Part shown: positions 47,697 to 58,768 of the stretch, one piece after another
Position numbering within the stretch: the stretch's first letter is position 1
Layout of the letters: the number at the start of each line of letters is the position of its first letter
Source: Grifola frondosa
Taxonomy: Eukaryota > Basidiomycota > Agaricomycetes > Polyporales > Grifolaceae
Assembly (NCBI GenBank): GCA_001683735.1
Contig: LUGG01000056.1
Span: 1 to 64,000, forward strand
Direction of reading: 5' to 3'
DNA: 64,000 bases
Program-made: the position numbers and the translations under genes
The notes under the pieces: generated by a model
The model's database searches: none
Told to the model about the DNA's origin: nothing
What the model saw: only the letters and a program-made list of their open reading frames with translations

Positions 47697-48085
47697 ATGT
47701 CACTATCCTTCTACGGCAGTACCGCCGAGCCACACATAGATCACGTCCCTTTGCGCTCCCCTACTGCTGGCGAGGTCGTGTTGAACCTGGATGTTATAGA
47801 TATAGACAAGAAGCTGTTCTGTGGTGTCGTCACGGTGTTCGACGACCTCCTCGAGAAAGACGTGCAACCGTTTACCGAATCACACCAACCCAGCGTGGCC
47901 GGAAGTTCAAAATTGTGATCCACTCCGGTACCGCCACTGATCCGCTTGAGAGAATCCCCGCCGTGGCACTCTCACTCCCGGCACTGCCGTATACATCAAT
48001 TACTTGGGAGAAGGTTGATATTGTGACATGTGGTGATAAAGCTAGGAGAATCGGGAAGGATTGGAGGAAGTCCTGGGGGATGTGA
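47697..48085 (+). CDS. Small hypothetical protein, one frame break
   Basis: From ATG 47697 (MSLSFYGSTAEPHIDHVPL) about 70 codons are open. The frame then shifts near 47900, and a second coding block FKIVIHSGTATDPLERIPAV...DWRKSWGM runs to TGA 48083-48085, giving about 128 residues in all. Composition looks like a genuine coding sequence, but the family is not recognised. It could be a young pseudogene or an intact gene with a sequence error. Confidence 0.4.
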
Positions 48086-48382
48086 TTAACTAGAGCTCAC
48101 TGGCGGAATTGAAGTGTTTTACAGTGATGTATTCCCGCCATATGTATGGTAGTTGAAGAGTTGCAACATTGTCTTCGGTATACGTGCAATAATGACAAAA
48201 CGTCACACAAGTGGCAAATGGCTTCAAGATCCAAGTGTCTAAAGAAAGTTGATTTCTCCATGTCTCAAAGACAGATTCGCAGACGAGAGTGATACCATTT
48301 GGAATTCATGTCATTTTGAAGAGGGCGTAAACTTCCGAGGTACGAGCATTCTTTGCACGGGTTGAGGATGAAAACAGTCAAG

Positions 48383-49543
48383 TTAAATAAAGCATTGGAT
48401 CAGCCTCCAACCTTGCAAAGTAAACCAGTCCCTACAGGAGATAAATTCATCGTCGGCTACACAAAGAAGGGTGCTTGATACGTACACATGGGCATGTTTA
48501 AGAACTCTTTGTAGCCAGTTCGTACATAGCATCCAAATACGAAGTACAATGAACAAACGGGTCGCACGTTGAATGCTCGGCCTATGCTCGGGGATCGGAG
48601 CCGTTAGGATGTCGATATAGTCGAGCAGAGCAGATGGAACATATATTTTATCCTCCTTCTTGAGCTGTTGCGCGTTGTTAGTAATGTAAATGGACAAGGA
48701 GACCAATCGCACTTACGGCACAGATTTGGCGAACTGCCTCACCCGCTGCAAAACATCATATGCGTAAGGATCAACACGATCTTCACTCTCCGGGGGGTCA
48801 TAGTGGCCCCCATACGTCTTATAGTCTGTGATAACGAGACCACCTCCAGGTCCTCCTGGTAAAAGATGCGCCGAGCCAAAATCAATGAAGTAGAACCTTC
48901 CCGGCATTGCTTTGAGAAGCCCAAAACCGATAGGCTCATGGGGAGCATAAACGACGTTAGAAGGGGCTACATCCTGGAGAGACATCGATCATCAATAGGC
49001 TGCATTATAATAGAGGGCTTACCACAAATGCTATATGTTGCTCCTGCATGAATTGAATGCCCTGAGATGCAGACATTAGTCATTGTTTCGTAGAATTATC
49101 ACCGAGGACCTACTTCGAGAATCTGTTCTGTGAAGTCCAAAAGAACGGAGAGCGGTTTGGTATAAATCATATCACTCGGGGCCAGAAAGGACATAAATAT
49201 GAGGTATGAATCCGGACATTCTACCAGTTCTGCTGGGATAGTGTGATTCCGTGGTGATGGTGTTCGCAGGAGTTTCTCAATACATCGAGCTTCCTCATCA
49301 CCAGACTTCTTCGGCACAGCTCTAACAACAAAGTAGGATTCCGGATAGGATGCATGATCCAGTACAAGCACACGATTTCTGAAGTCCTTTGATACATAAT
49401 ATCAATGTTGCGCACTCCACTGTCCAGATGTTACAACTTGCCAGTTTGCCACCACTGTTGCGTTTGAAGTTCCTTGCATCCAAAGCGGCAAGCTCGGCTT
49501 CACCCCAGACGAACTTTTCGAATAGAACATTGTCAGAGGACAT
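48383..49543 (-). CDS. Atypical kinase-like protein, copy J1
   Basis: Exons: 49543-49442, 49386-49114, then about 49060-49020, 48975-48720, 48713-48500 and a last exon ending at 48383. The protein parallels J3: FVWGEAELAALDARNF, then FVVRAVPKKSGDEEARCIEK (possible beta-3 Lys and alpha-C Glu), QFMQEQHIAFV, the catalytic loop DVAPSNVVYAP (Asp and Asn kept, HR of HRD absent), FYFIDFGSAHLLPGGPG, GGHYDPPESED and DPYAYDVL. Intron 1 uses a GC donor (G|GCAAGT) where its paralogs have GT. One base is missing near 48742-48755, before the expected GEAVRQIC. The gene starts 173 bp from the divergent small gene K1. Kinase activity is unproven; the family resembles lineage-specific kinase-like genes of Agaricomycetes. 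Confidence 0.75.
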
Positions 49544-49716
49544 GATTAGGGATGGTAGGGATGGGGTAGGAACTTGCTTGTATCTTCCTGATGTAATGTT
49601 TATTTATCGCTCTTTGTTCAAGTGGGTCCACATATATAGGACGCTTAAAACGATCGATCGCAACTTGTACTGTGGCGTAATTCTCTACCTCAGATCATTC
49701 TCATTTACACGGAATC
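49544..49716. promoter_or_regulatory. Shared promoter of J1 and K1
   Basis: 173 bp separate the two divergent start codons. A TATATA box lies at about 49,633, and an ACGATCGATCG palindrome follows it. Confidence 0.5.
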
Positions 49717-50092
49717 ATGGCAGATAAAAACAGCCTACTTTACTTGGCGAATGTTGTCAATGCCATTGACGATCTCACGTTCTTCGCATATCATCAGCCC
49801 AGAGCAGATCAGCTCCCGCTGCCTGCCAATCTCGCTAGGGTGTATTCACTTCGATGGGTCAGACAGACCATCACGCGCCGCAGGCTATCCATTACGAACT
49901 ACAGATCCTTGTGTTGGCAGAGTCTCATCCACAGCGTAAGCGGTGGGTGTACATCGCTTACGTCAAGGATGCAGGCCCAACTCGCTGCAGGTCTGCACTG
50001 GCCAACGGCATATGGCGAACAATGGAGGATTTACCATCGATTTGGATGCCCGGCAGTATTGAAGAGTGCGTCTCATCGAACTATTGCTGACT
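49717..50092 (+). CDS. Small orphan protein, copy K1 (frame break)
   Basis: ATG 49717 opens MADKNSLLYLANVVNAIDDL, then PLPANLARVYSLRWVRQT. One base is missing near 49,875, after which the frame reads HHAPQAIHYELQILVLAESH, RWVYIAYVKDAGPTRCRSAL and stops at about 50090. It aligns along its length with K3 (56269-56619). No domain, signal peptide or membrane segment is evident. It lies head to head with J1, as K3 does with J3. Confidence 0.65.
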
Positions 50093-51616
50093 CTAGTATG
50101 TTGAATGATTTCCGTCCCAAGATCCTTAACAGGTGGTGAGGTGGGTCGCATGTTGTACTTGATGATATACGATACGGAGAGAAGGGATGATGGTTAAACC
50201 TGAGAAGACAAGGCATGAGTATGCAGACGTTCTTGTAACGAATAACAACTGCTCCATCTTTGAAATATGTAAACAGAGATGCTTTCCGGAAAACACTCGA
50301 CCGACATCCAAGAGTGGTCGAATTCGCACCTGATTGGATCACCAATAATCTATGGATGATAAAATCCTGTACGGCGACGTGGTGGATGTCCGCATAAAAT
50401 TTCCTCAGGGATCCCGTTGATCAGTTCAACGACTCTCCAGCTGTACGGAGTGCCTACCAAACGGTTGTTCCGACGAGACTCCTTCATTACGACTTCGAAC
50501 CGTGAAGGCATTGGACAACGGAAGAACGGGAGAAAGCTGACTCATCCGCATGAGCATGATCCCATGTGCCTTTCAAATGTCCATTCGGCGGGCGGTTGCT
50601 GGCATTGCGTACCTGGCCAACAGTAGAGGCTCAACGGTTGACATGGGTGCTCGGGAATTCTGCCGAGCTAGTATGTGACTAGGCTGTCGGCGCAAACTAG
50701 ATGGGAGGCATACTCAGTTTACAGGCAGGGAGATGAATAAGAACGAAATCAGATGAAATGGATCATCGAACAAATATCCACAACTCTGTATTCCTTACCG
50801 GATATCACCTATGCGCTATTTGTAAGATAGCTAGCATACAACCTGCAGGTCAGACACAGTCGTTCAAAATTCGCACGAAAGCCCATGCCACGTACGGACG
50901 CAGAAATTTCGTTGCAACATTTGTTACTCTTCACCTATTCTCACAACAGGATGTGGGTAGAAGATTATCTCGAATGTGACTTCCGACGATCAGTGAATCA
51001 GGAAGTAAGCAACACTACATTGACTTACGGGTTAGCACATTGTCTTCTTTAAAGGCCCTTCGACATCTGATGATGTTTGCTTCTGGTGTCTCCACCATCC
51101 GCCACAGGCATCTGACAAGCTTTGAATTAGGCGCCACGAACGTGGTAAAGAGAGGATAACATCAGCAGCCGCATTGGAAGACGAGATCAAGGCGTTGTTG
51201 ACCCCCGCTCCTCCGAAACCCCGATCACGGTGGAATGAAAGTACTTGCTTGAATGGTAAAAACGCGAACATGCAATATCGGAAGATCGTAAGATCGTGAG
51301 AGATGAGTGAACGACCACATGACCATCTTACAGAAAAGAAGAGAGGTCGCATATTGTTGAATGACCCCGCCGTGAAAAACAACAATCTGACAGACGAGCG
51401 CAAGAGGAGCGGTCTGCAAGAAAAGATACGATAGCTGCAATGATGGATACAATGTTAATGCCAAACGAGAAGCGATAGATCATAATCATATGCGTGGTGC
51501 GAGGGTATAAAGAGAGGAGATCATCGTTGAATTTGCATGCATGTCACTTCTACCCCGTAGGCGGCATGCCTTGAGTTCCCTGATATCAATTCGTGACCGG
51601 ATGGGCAGCACACGCG
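50093..51616. other. No confident gene; weak coding traces
   Basis: Short frames at 50,073-50,345 (-), 50,417-50,626 (+) and 51,032-51,464 (-) have no recognised domain. The last reads VNNALISSSNAAADVILSLP and may be an exon of a small unknown gene. A TATAAAG lies at 51,509 on the plus strand. The stretch sits between copies of the J/K families and may hold decayed copies. Confidence 0.3.
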
Positions 51617-52129
51617 CTACCGACAACAGCACGATGGACTAAGATAACATCAACAAAAGCACGGAGGAAACAACTTGTAACTCTGAGATACTCACCCGCA
51701 GCAGTCAAAGCAACACCTGTCGCACTCAGCGCAGCATCTATCACAGCATAGATCACAGCAAACCGGTGAATCGCGCCGCACAAAGCGATAATATTGCGCA
51801 GGCTGGTTGCGATAGATCATCTGTGGATGCGGCATCGGCTGCGCGTACTGGTATGTCATGCGCATCTCTGGGGCTGAAAGTCGATGGCGATGAGCGATGA
51901 GCTGCTTCCAGGGCCAAATGACGCGACGCACGATCGTAGTAATTGCCATACATAGGATGAGGACGATTAGACGAATGACCCAAGTAAACACTTCCCGGAC
52001 GCTGGGGACTGTTGTAGTACATGGACAGGGGTGGTGGAACAGATGGTGGGCTCGGACGAAGCTGGGAGGGAGATTGAGATTACGCCCGACCTTGCCCACG
52101 TCGAGCTCTATTTCTGAAGAGGGCGACAT
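51617..52129 (-). CDS. Small protein with cysteine-cluster tail, copy 1
   Basis: The C-terminal half is clear: YQYAQPMPHPQMIYRNQPAQ, then SPVCCDLCCDRCCAECDR and CCFDCCG. A 57-nt GTGAGT...TTAG intron (51695-51639) joins to the last codons GPSCCCR and a stop at 51617. It is a tandem paralog of the gene at 52435-52778 (Tyr/Pro/Gln-rich middle, Cys tail). The start is uncertain: ATG 52129 keeps the frame, but an alternative frame from 52022 (MYYNSPQRPGSVYLGHSS) looks more like the paralog, which suggests another frame break. Clustered C-terminal cysteines are reminiscent of CYSTM-type small membrane-associated proteins, a comparison of style only. Confidence 0.55.
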
Positions 52130-52434
52130 ATGGGATCATCGCCGGTCATCTGGACCATCGGAGTAGTTACGCTCAAAAGCAGGACGGAATGAAAGACACG
52201 ATGCAGCGTGGGTTTACAGATGCTGCATAAAGAGGCAAGAGGGAACCTTGGGCGCGAGAAGTGAGCGCGAAATGAACACACGTGAACAGGCTAAAGAGGG
52301 CCGAGAATGATAGGCCATTATTGGTAGCGGAAAATTTCGCAATGATACAGGGTCTTGATGCAAGGCGGGGTACATCCAGGGTTACAGCAAGGCAGAACGA
52401 AGTCCGTAGAGTACGTGTGAGGAGTAAAAGTGAC

Positions 52435-52778
52435 TCAACAACATGGGAAGCTGACGGAGATGAGAGATAAGCAGTTGATTGCGCAGAGTATGATAAAGCG
52501 ACTGACCAACCGCAGCAGTACTCATCGTAATATTGGCGATGATACCAGCGGTAACGCGGGCCATAGGTCATCGGCGGGATGGGAAGCGGTTGCGTGGCGT
52601 ACACTGGTTGGGAAGGATACCCGTACGGCTGTGCATATGGTTGCGCATTGTAGGGATATATGTATGCATTCTCGTGACGACGAAGGCGCCGATGGCGGCT
52701 CCAGAAGGGCGAGTAGGCGGGAGATGGCTGAGAGACATAATAACCCTCATGATGGTGGTGGTGATGGTGGTCGCTCAT
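52435..52778 (-). CDS. Small His/Tyr-rich protein with cysteine-cluster tail, copy 2
   Basis: Two exons, 52778-52507 and 52450-52435, 288 nt, 95 residues. The 56-nt intron has GTCAGT and CAG ends. The protein starts MSDHHHHHHHEGYYVSQPSP, continues with PYNAQPYAQPYGYPSQPVYA repeats of Pro-Tyr-Gln character, and ends DEYCCGCFPCC. The single-frame read-through past 52507 is intronic. Function is unknown. The poly-His start may bind metal, and the Cys tail may be lipid-modified or membrane-associated. Confidence 0.65.
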
Positions 52779-53271
52779 TGTGATGCAGTGAGCACTCCAT
52801 GTTAAAACGGAAGATATACGGTCCTGAGAGGTCAGAAGGTCGATGAGACCAGTGGCCGAGAAGTGGAGTCGATGCCGTCCAGGCTGCAGAGGTCATCGTC
52901 GGGCAGCGGCGCAAGTAGTTCCAGGTCGCTCACGAACCAGACTCGTACCCAGTCTTACCCAACACAGACTCCCGTGGTGCTCGCGTGGCTTGCACATGGC
53001 AGTGCGGAAGTTGCGCCACAGTCGTTTACTCAGCGAGAGCGTTTGTCATTGGTCATCTCGCCCTCAAAAGGTGTCAACTTTGGTGAGCCTTCTCACTTTT
53101 CCCCCCTCCGACTGACCACCACTGTGAGTATCCCGTTATTTCGCTCCGTTGTATCGTTCCACCCGATTCTCGCTCGATTCTGGCGTGAAATAGGCGTGAG
53201 ATACGATGGATGTGAACTCATCTCTCTGGATGACGTTAATGTAACTTTTGACTTTAAACAGCTCAAACACA
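52779..53271. promoter_or_regulatory. Divergent upstream region of RPL10
   Basis: About 490 bp between the Cys-tail gene and RPL10. Overlapping short frames here (52863-53309 and others) have no domain. The last 170 bp are T-rich, as expected for a ribosomal protein promoter. Confidence 0.4.
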
Positions 53272-54087
53272 ATGGGTCGCCGTCCCGCTCGTTGCTACCG
53301 TTACTGTAAGAACAAGCCCTACCCCAAGTCTCGATACAACCGTGGTGTTCCAGACTCTAAGGTGCGCTACGATGCGCACATACCCTGCAGTGCTCATCTC
53401 ATCCCCTCCCACGTTTAGATCCGTATTTTCGATCTTGGCCGCAAGCGTGCATCCGTCGACGAATTCCCTTACTGCTGCCATCTCGTTTCCGATGAGTACG
53501 AACAGCTCTCCAGCGAAGCTCTGGAAGCTGCGCGTATCTGTGCAAACAAGTATGTGACCAAGACCTCCGGCAAAGACTCTTTCCACTTGCGCGTCCGCGT
53601 TCATCCCTTCCACGTAATCCGTATCAACAAGATGTTGTCTTGCGCAGGCGCCGATCGGTGCGTTCGTTTGTCTATCGCTGTCCGCCGTGACTTATAAGTG
53701 CCATTTGTGATATCAGTCTCCAAACTGGTATGCGCGGCGCCTGGGGCAAGCCTTACGGTACTGTTGCCCGTGTTAACATCGGTCAAATTATCCTTTCCGT
53801 TCGGTGTAAAGACCAGAACGCGGCCGTCGTCCAAGAGGCGTTGCGCCGTGCTCGTTACAAGTTCCCCGGTCGCCAGAAGATCATTGTCTCTCGCAAGTGG
53901 GGCTTCACCAATGTCAACCGAGAGGACTACCTGAAGCTCAAGGAGGAGAAGCGCGTGTTGCAGTACGTCTGGTGTTACTCTCATATGCCAATGTTAATAC
54001 TTGGTTGGCAGGGATGGTGCTTATGTCCAATACATCCGCCCTAGGGGCAACCTTGAGAACAACCTTCGGGCTCAGCTCAGGGCATGA
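53272..54087 (+). CDS. RPL10: Large ribosomal subunit protein L10 (uL16)
   Basis: Four exons: 53272-53361, 53419-53657, 53717-53962, 54012-54087; 651 nt, 216 residues, no frame break. The protein opens [20 protein letters not shown] and contains [59 protein letters not shown] and [17 protein letters not shown], ending [11 protein letters not shown]. It binds the 60S subunit near the peptidyl transferase centre and joins late in assembly with help from Sqt1. Length and motifs match the eukaryotic family. Confidence 0.97.
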
Positions 54088-54574
54088 TCGTCTCTACCAT
54101 GTATTCTATGTCCACGATGCTTTTTCATCAACGTGACTGTGGTTGGTTGGGCTTCGTTGTAACTTGGTGTGCGAGTGAGTCAGAATGCCTTCCTAGTCCT
54201 CATTTTCTTTGTCTATTCTCTCTTGCCTCTTATTCACTACATCATCCGGCTTCCATGGTTGATGGTTAGGGGAAATGGGGCATATATCAATCACTCATTA
54301 CACTTGCCCAAGGGTATCTGCATGATTATTCTAACCGAACTGTGGATGGGGTCGTTAGGACTCTAGCTTCAGAATTGCAGTTGGTGAGGACACCTGTTCG
54401 TGATCATATATCCCGCATGTACAGAATCAATCAATACGATCATTGTCGTTATCCTTGGAAAAAAAAAATTAGAGTTGAGATTGCGAGACGTTGGAAATTA
54501 TGACGGCAAGAATCAAACTGATCAATGACCTTGTTACTTAGTACTTAGTAGTAGTACTCAGTGTTTGGCATGCT
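54088..54574. other. Intergenic
   Basis: 3' flank of RPL10, then AT-rich DNA with an A9 run at 54,461. No gene was recognised. Confidence 0.4.
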
Positions 54575-55567
54575 TTGAAAGGTTTGTTTCGGGGCGACGC
54601 AGAGCATACAGCAATAGAAGAGAGAGGCTTCAGATACAATCCTGGCGGCAAATTGGTAAGCTGTATGCTCACGATAATATTCTGGTGCGCTAACAGATTA
54701 CTTTCCATCCTGAAGGACTTCAGCTTCAGGAATCATGTGCTTCTATTGAATCACGCATCCGAATACCCCGAATCCAATTTTGTCGCCAAAGCCATCCCGA
54801 AAGCCTCCGGTTGTCAGGAATTTCAAACTATACAAAAGTTATTGAGGGCACAGTCACCGCGGAACCATACCGTACTCGTTGATCTCGTCGACTGCCCTAA
54901 CTCTTACTTTGTATTCATGCCGTTTCTCGCCCGGAGCGACCCTATTGATGAAGATCACCGCTTAGTCTTGCTTAATTTCGTTGAGCGAATCCTTGAAGTG
55001 AGTTTCGATTTTTCTTACTGAGATATTCCTTGTGTATACCGCTCAAAGGATGCAGGAGCAAACATAGCATTTGTGGTGAGATATACATATACATTCTATG
55101 CTACACGGCCTCACCACGACGTCTTTTCATGATATAGCACCGTCCAATATCGTATATGCTCTCGATAAGCCGGTCGGTTTGGTTGTCTTAGAGCAATTCT
55201 AGGCAAATTTCACTTCATTGATTTCGGCTCGGCGCATTTGTTGCCTCAAGGGCCCGGAGAAGGCCTGTGCATCTTGATCTCATTCAATAGCTCAAGAGGC
55301 AGGGGAATCGATATTTTCCGCCTGCTTTGCTTGACTTCGTCGATATTCTGACGTCCCCAATACCATCCCATCGGCCTTAACCTTGCGCTCCATTTATTTC
55401 GCGTGTTCCGGTTTTGGCTGTCATCCATGAAGTGGTTGCACCGAATCATCATACAAGCTCATGCATGCGTTTTCTCGCCCACTACACCATTGCTGATAGC
55501 TGAGCTTTGTCTTCGCAGTGACTGGTTGGCTTTACAAGGCTGGAGGGTAATCCGACACTTCATATGA
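54575..55567 (+). pseudogene. Atypical kinase-like protein, copy J2 (decayed)
   Basis: Parallel to J1 and J3: GFRYNPGGKL before a GTAAGC intron, then FRNHVLLLNHASEYPESNFV, SPRNHTVLVDLVDCPNSYFV, HDIAPSNIVYALDKPVG and FHFIDFGSAHLLPQGPGEG. Stops interrupt the catalytic region (ALEQF*). The segment after the glycine-rich loop (DYKTAGGHY...AVGE in J3) is missing, and the C-terminal LLDFVDILTSPIPSHRP meets a stop. This copy preserves a His two residues before the catalytic Asp position (SFHDIAPSN), suggesting the ancestral form was closer to a canonical kinase. Confidence 0.7.
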
Positions 55568-55649
55568 CCTGCACGTTTTTTGTCTTATGTCAGCATTATC
55601 TGACCTGCGGCTGCCTTCCCGTCTACTTCGTGACCATCTACGTGTACAG

Positions 55650-55740
55650 GTTCACAGTGCATCATGTTTTGTAAACCCGCAGTGAAGGTTCCCTCTACAA
55701 AACTTGTGATGGTGTATGCCAACATTGGTCGCACTCGGGG
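55650..55740 (-). pseudogene. C-terminal remnant of the small orphan family (K2)
   Basis: The minus strand encodes RVRPMLAYTITSFVEGTFTA, matching RVRATLAYAIASLAEGTFTV of K3. No N-terminal part could be found upstream to 56,240. It converges on the 3' end of J2. Confidence 0.55.
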
Positions 55741-56268
55741 TTGTCAATTTCGTCGGCTTTATCGACCACAATTGCGGCCTCGTTGGGCTCAACGTTACAT
55801 GCGGAAGTGGAATGGGTGTTACTAATGGTAACAAGAAGATGTGTCCGCGAGTGGATGGCATTCTCACCTTCTGCACATTCGAACAGGACCGCAACGTCTC
55901 AGAGAGTATCATACCCAAGGAAACGATGGGTAATAAAAGTGGGTCTTATCTCTCTGTTGAAGCGATTGGTGACATGTCTGTTGACTTTCTGTGTAGTTGC
56001 AAGATACACGCTGTGCTGTTCAGGATATGAATTTCAAGGTGACTGAAATATGAAATTGGCTCCTTCCGTAGGTCAACTAATGGCTGTCACTCCTAAAATC
56101 ACCAGGTACCTTCCCGTCCCGGTACGCAGATACACGTTATCATACAATTCAAATCCGAAACAATGTTGGCGAACAAATTACAACTAATCATCGTTTCTGC
56201 ACATTGGAATTTCTGGACAAAACGATTAGCACGTTCCCAGCTTGAGATGACGTCGGTGAGAGATGCAC
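55741..56268. other. No recognisable gene
   Basis: Short frames only (55,716-56,046); nothing aligns to the flanking J or K families. Confidence 0.35.
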
Positions 56269-56619
56269 TTATGAGTATTGTCTAGCATCTAGGCTAACAG
56301 TGAAGGTACCCTCTGCCAGACTTGCGATGGCATATGCCAACGTCGCTCGTACACGGGCGGGACCTGCATCCTTCACATACGAGATCCACAGATATTTTCT
56401 GTGATGTAGATCTGTCGTGGGTACGGTATCCGTCACCAACTCGTAATAGACCGCTTGGGGTGCGTATGTGGTCTGTTTGACCCATTGCACTTTATAAACC
56501 TGGGCGAGATTGGTTGGCAGCGGAAGTGGACCCAGTTTGGGTGAATAAGCGAAGTATGAGAGATCTTCGATAGCCTTAATAGCATCGGCTAAATAGAGAA
56601 GCCAAGTTCTGTCTGTCAT
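56269..56619 (-). CDS. Small orphan protein, copy K3 (intact)
   Basis: A single exon of 116 residues from ATG 56619: MTDRTWLLYLADAIKAIEDL, PLPTNLAQVYKVQWVKQT, YAPQAVYYELVTDT, KYLWISYVKDAGPARVRATL, ending SLDARQYS. An in-frame upstream ATG (56673) would add 18 residues, but the paralog K1 starts at the chosen position. Soluble, with no known motif. It lies 207 bp head to head with J3, the same arrangement as K1 and J1. Confidence 0.7.
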   Translation of the reverse strand: MTDRTWLLYLADAIKAIEDLSYFAYSPKLGPLPLPTNLAQVYKVQWVKQTTYAPQAVYYELVTDTVPTTDLHHRKYLWISYVKDAGPARVRATLAYAIASLAEGTFTVSLDARQYS

Positions 56620-56826
56620 GACCGCAATGGGAGCGACTAATTGTTTAAAGGTGCAACACCAACGCCACAACACAAGCTGGAATCGATAGCAGAATAATTT
56701 GAAGTCCGATGTTGCACCCTTCTATTCCGCCTGATGATCATGTGGACCTATCCGTACAAAGAATGATAAACAACATCAACGAAGCATGGCGTGCAGTTGA
56801 TCTCATTGATCTCATTGTATCACAAG
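56620..56826. promoter_or_regulatory. Shared promoter of K3 and J3
   Basis: 207 bp between divergent start codons. Little sequence is shared with the J1/K1 intergenic region by eye; only the arrangement is conserved. Confidence 0.45.
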
Positions 56827-57969
56827 ATGTCCTTCGAAACTTTCTTTTGGGGAGAGGCAGAACTTGCTGCTCTAGATTCCAGAAATTTCAAACGCAATCG
56901 CGGCGGCAAATTAGTGAGTATACTCAAGGCTATGGGTTGTATCTCCATAAGTGTTAATCGTGTGTATTGAAAGGACTTCCGGAATCGTGTGCTCGCGCTT
57001 GACCACGAATCGTATCCAGAATTCCACTTTGTTGTTAGAGCTGTGCCGAAGAAATCTGACTGTCAAGAAATACACTGCATTGAGAAATTGTTGCAGGCAC
57101 ATTCGTCTCGCAACCACACTATCCCTATGGAACTCGTCGAATGTCCCGATTCTTACCTGATAATGATGGCATTCCTGGCTCGAAGCGACTGTATCTACAA
57201 CGAGCCGATCTCAGTTCTCTTTGATTTCACAGCACAAATTTTGGAAGTGAGTTCTTCCCTCAGATTTCCTTATACATGGCGTCATTGAACATCATAGGGT
57301 GTTCAATTCATGCAAGAACAACATATAGCGTTTATTGTGAGTAGCACACATTATGTATCAGCCTCTTCGTGACTTCGCCACAGGATGTCGCACCTTCAAA
57401 TGTGGTGTATGCGCCTCACAACCCAATTGGGTTCGGACTCCTCAGAGCAACGCCTGGAAGGTTCTACTTTATCGATTTTGGCTCGGCGCACTTGTTGCCC
57501 ACAGGACCTGGCTGTGGCCTTGTTATCACCGATTATAAAACAGCTGGAGGTCACTATGAACCACCCGAGGGCGAGGATTCTATTGATCCTTATGCATACG
57601 ATGTGTTCGCTGTAGGCGAGACAGTGCGCCAGATTTGCGAAGTAAGTTCCATAATTAATTTGCTTGGTTCAAATGATATATGTCTATAATACTAGCTCAA
57701 GAAACAGGATGGCATGTCTGTGCCATCGGCACTGCTGGATTACATAGATCTTCTAACAGCGCCAATACCCTCTGATCGACCGAGTATCCAACGTGCAATC
57801 CGCTTGTTTCGTGTTTTTCGGTTCTGGATGCTGTGCGCAGACTGGTTGCACAAGGCCTTCACGTGGGATATGTGTATGTTTCTGGGCAGTCTCCTTTACC
57901 ACCGCTAACATCTTCCACAGCAATTACTTTGCTTTGCGAGGTTGGAGGTTGATCCGACGCCTGATATGA
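56827..57969 (+). CDS. Atypical kinase-like protein, copy J3 (intact)
   Basis: Six exons: 56827-56913, 56974-57246, 57298-57336, 57384-57641, 57696-57871, 57921-57969; 882 nt, 293 residues, fully open. N-lobe: GEAELAALDSRNFKRN, VVRAVPKKSDCQEIHCIEKL (candidate Lys/Glu pair). C-lobe: QFMQEQHIAFIDVAPSNVVY, where Asp and Asn of HRDxxxxN remain but His-Arg is replaced by Phe-Ile. Then FYFIDFGSAHLLP (DFG), GGHYEPPEGED (APE-like), DPYAYDVFAVGE (alpha-F Asp), and SALLDYIDLLTAPIPSDRPS. No signal peptide or TM segment. A kinase fold is well supported; catalysis is uncertain because there is no glycine loop. It is divergent from K3 and convergent with the K4 remnant. Confidence 0.8.
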
Positions 57970-58028
57970 TACGTGCTGTTTTCATTTTACAATATTGTGT
58001 CCAGTGCGGTGAACAGGCGAACGATGCG

Positions 58029-58150
58029 AATTCATGGAGCACGAGTTAGGCCCGCATTTCTTGACATGGGCAATGTAAGTACACTCATCGCTTGCGCTGT
58101 AGATGGGGCTCTGTTAGCACAACGGTCTGTAGTATGTAATAGTGGATAAT
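58029..58150 (-). pseudogene. Remnant of the small orphan family (K4)
   Basis: The minus strand reads CTYIAHVKKCGPNSC, matching WVYIAYVKDAGPTRC of K1. Nucleotide similarity to K1 extends upstream with stops. It lies about 60 bp from the 3' end of J3 in convergent orientation. A separate 80-codon plus-strand frame at 58225-58467 is unassigned. Confidence 0.5.
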
Positions 58151-58768
58151 CTACGGGGTGTAGTTGTTCTGTCACGCGTTCTTGAACGTACGTTAACCGG
58201 GAGTGATCGGAGGTAGACCAAGTTGTGATCGATCGTTTTGCATCTGGCACGGTTGCCTTTGGCATCAATTTGCATACCACGTACTACGCCTACGTGCTCA
58301 AGTACTTGGACCAACATCAACAAAAGAGCAGAATAAATTCCTCGGCGCATGTTCGATTTGTTTCCTCGTTCGCGTATAAACCGCTGATAGCACCTTATAA
58401 ATTTGGCCTCCTCAAGCGCTCGAGAAGATTGTCGATGAATGGGCGCCCACACCGTGACCATCTGTAAGTCTTCGGGCCTCAGGCCTCAGGCTCGCTGAAG
58501 GTTCCATAACCCGTTCGATGCTATATTCAGCGGCAGAATACATGCGCGTATCACACTTTATGTCAGAGGGAGGTTCTGGGTGACGCATGGACTGGTCAAA
58601 GGAAGTTGTGGCAGTTCTCCCCATGACCCCGGCCCCGCCTTCTGTCGAGTGCGGAAAACCCTTCTTCCACCTCGTGTTCACGCGTAACAGTACTTATCTC
58701 TAATCATTACTCGGCTAGACTGTCATCACTCTGCTCTGGACCCTTGCGGTGAGCAGCACCTTCACTTC

